From: Rhodospirillales bacterium
Lineage (GTDB): Bacteria; Pseudomonadota; Gammaproteobacteria; Nevskiales; Nevskiaceae
Reading direction: 5' to 3'
NCBI GenBank assembly: GCA_903970615.1
Contig: CAJCJH010000043.1
Coordinates: 1-64,000, forward strand
DNA: 64,000 bases
The translations under genes were made by a program, and so were the position numbers. Shown here piece by piece: positions 63,099 through 64,000 of the stretch; position 1 is the first letter of the stretch, and each line of letters starts with the position of its first letter. A model generated the notes under the pieces. It saw only the letters and a list, made by a program, of their open reading frames with translations, searched no databases and was not told the origin of the DNA.

Positions 63099-64000
63099 CT
63101 AAGGTAACACCTTCGAGGCCCTGGGGCCGACGATGGTCGCATCGGGATCGAGCGCCGGCAGCAGCGGATCGAAGCCGCTGCCGAGGCGCGTTAGGCCTTT
63201 CAGTTCAAGCTGGAAGTAAACGCCGTTGCTGAAGACGCCGACATTGTTATTACTGCTGGAAAGATAACGGCGGTAAGTGCCGCGCGCCGCCCAGCAGCAG
63301 GTCTGATATTCGAGCCCGACGAATGAGTCCAGCGCTTTATCCTGCCGCAGCGAATATTTGAACTGCGAGGCGATGCGCCAGTTGGTGATGATCGGCGTTG
63401 AAAAGGCCACATCGGTTTCTTCGAGCTGGCCTTCGCGGTAGCGATACGCGAGATCCAGCCGCTGACCTTGCAGGCCAGCATCCGGCTGCCGATAACGCAG
63501 GTCGATTTCGCTGCGGCCGATGCGATCCAGCTGCGGGGCGACTTCGAGTTCCGCATTGGTCGACCATCGGCGATTGATCTGATACGTGGTTTCGCCGATC
63601 AGGTCGGAACTGCCGGAACTGGGCAGCGCCACGCCCGGCACATCGACTCTCGAAGGCCGAAAATAGTAAATCTCACCGAAGCTGGCCGTGAGTTTCTGCA
63701 GGCCGCTATCCGGGTCGATGAAGCGGGTGGTCAGCGCGCTGGTCATCTGATTCGCGTCCGCAATGCGGTCGTTGCCCGAATAGCGATTCAGCGCAAACAG
63801 CTGCGGAAAATCGAAGTCCGGTTGACCGGTATCGAACAGGGGTAGCTGATCCTGATTCCGGTACGGCACTACCAGATACTGCAAGTGCGGCTCGAGGATT
63901 TGCAGCATGTTGTTTCCGGTCTCGCGCTCGAAGCGCAGGCCGCCATCGGCACTGAACAGCGGCAAGGTGCGGCGCGGCTGAGCGGGCTCGCCTTCCAGCG
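63099..64000 (-). CDS. lptD: LPS-assembly protein LptD, C-terminal part (runs off window)
   Basis: LptD is the outer-membrane beta-barrel that inserts LPS. About 300 residues of the C-terminal barrel are seen, open to the window edge; the 5' end lies beyond 64000. Family features include LRFERETGNNMLQILEPHLQ, LVVPYRNQDQLPLFDTGQPD, FALNRYSGNDRIADANQ and the paired Cys in YQTCCWAARGTYRRYL, which form inter-domain disulfides in LptD. It ends 35 bases before surA. The short tail VGPRASKVLP is normal. Confidence 0.95.
   Translation of the reverse strand, partial: LEGEPAQPRRTLPLFSADGGLRFERETGNNMLQILEPHLQYLVVPYRNQDQLPLFDTGQPDFDFPQLFALNRYSGNDRIADANQMTSALTTRFIDPDSGLQKLTASFGEIYYFRPSRVDVPGVALPSSGSSDLIGETTYQINRRWSTNAELEVAPQLDRIGRSEIDLRYRQPDAGLQGQRLDLAYRYREGQLEETDVAFSTPIITNWRIASQFKYSLRQDKALDSFVGLEYQTCCWAARGTYRRYLSSSNNNVGVFSNGVYFQLELKGLTRLGSGFDPLLPALDPDATIVGPRASKVLP

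Overview
The window is chromosomal DNA from a GC-rich gammaproteobacterium, most likely of the Xanthomonadales/Nevskiales area. This rests on gene order and families: yajC-secD-secF, suhB/trmJ beside Fe-S genes, ndk-rlmN-pilF-rodZ-hisS-yfgM-bamB-der, pilS-pilR beside sucCD-nadE-bamD-rluD-pgeF, a tad locus ending in a DUF3613 gene, and rsmA-pdxA-surA-lptD. The species cannot be named from sequence alone. I see no rRNA, tRNA, CRISPR array, insertion sequence or prophage.

Layout. 1-2450: a glutathione peroxidase and a large DmdC-like acyl-CoA dehydrogenase on the minus strand. 2611-6523: yajC, secD, an unrecognised 184-aa gene, and secF. 6617-9709: a small DUF3185-like membrane protein, suhB, trmJ and a 2-oxoglutarate/Fe(II) oxygenase. 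9813-14328: a cysteine/Fe-S block of cysE, a cysteine desulfurase, an RlpA-like protein, a second (IscS-like) desulfurase, an IscU-like protein lacking a key Cys and Asp, and IscA. 14451-22525: the conserved ndk-rlmN-pilF-rodZ-hisS-yfgM-bamB-der run. 22550-31269: a minus-strand accessory block with a BamE-like secreted protein, an MFS transporter, an acyl-CoA dehydrogenase, two Asp-nucleophile alpha/beta hydrolases, a GSGD-repeat DUF2807 protein, a BASS-type transporter and a DUF885 peptidase. 31317-34588: pilR, pilS and a PP0621-like gene. 34750-39135: sucC, sucD, a mazEF toxin-antitoxin pair and nadE. 39268-42262: bamD, rluD, pgeF. 42540-46640: a YCF48-like exported protein with an MMPL/RND transporter. 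46966-59807: a tad (Flp) pilus region, interrupted by apaH and a methyltransferase gene on the opposite strand. 59824-64000: rsmA, pdxA, surA and the 3' part of lptD.

How the genes work together. Several genes serve envelope biogenesis. YajC-SecD-SecF and YfgM act at the inner-membrane translocon. SurA, BamB and BamD act in outer-membrane protein assembly. LptD, a SurA/Bam client, inserts LPS. Two pilus systems are represented: type IVa by PilF, PilS and PilR, and Flp/Tad by a nearly complete locus that includes a 56-codon Flp pilin. The CysE, desulfurase and IscA genes link cysteine synthesis to sulfur mobilisation.

The least ordinary points are the unknown gene between secD and secF, the IscU-like protein without Cys37/Asp39 equivalents, the CpaE/TadZ protein without a P-loop, the mazEF pair overlapping nadE, and a hairpin that encloses the likely tadV start. 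None of these by itself demonstrates a new system.
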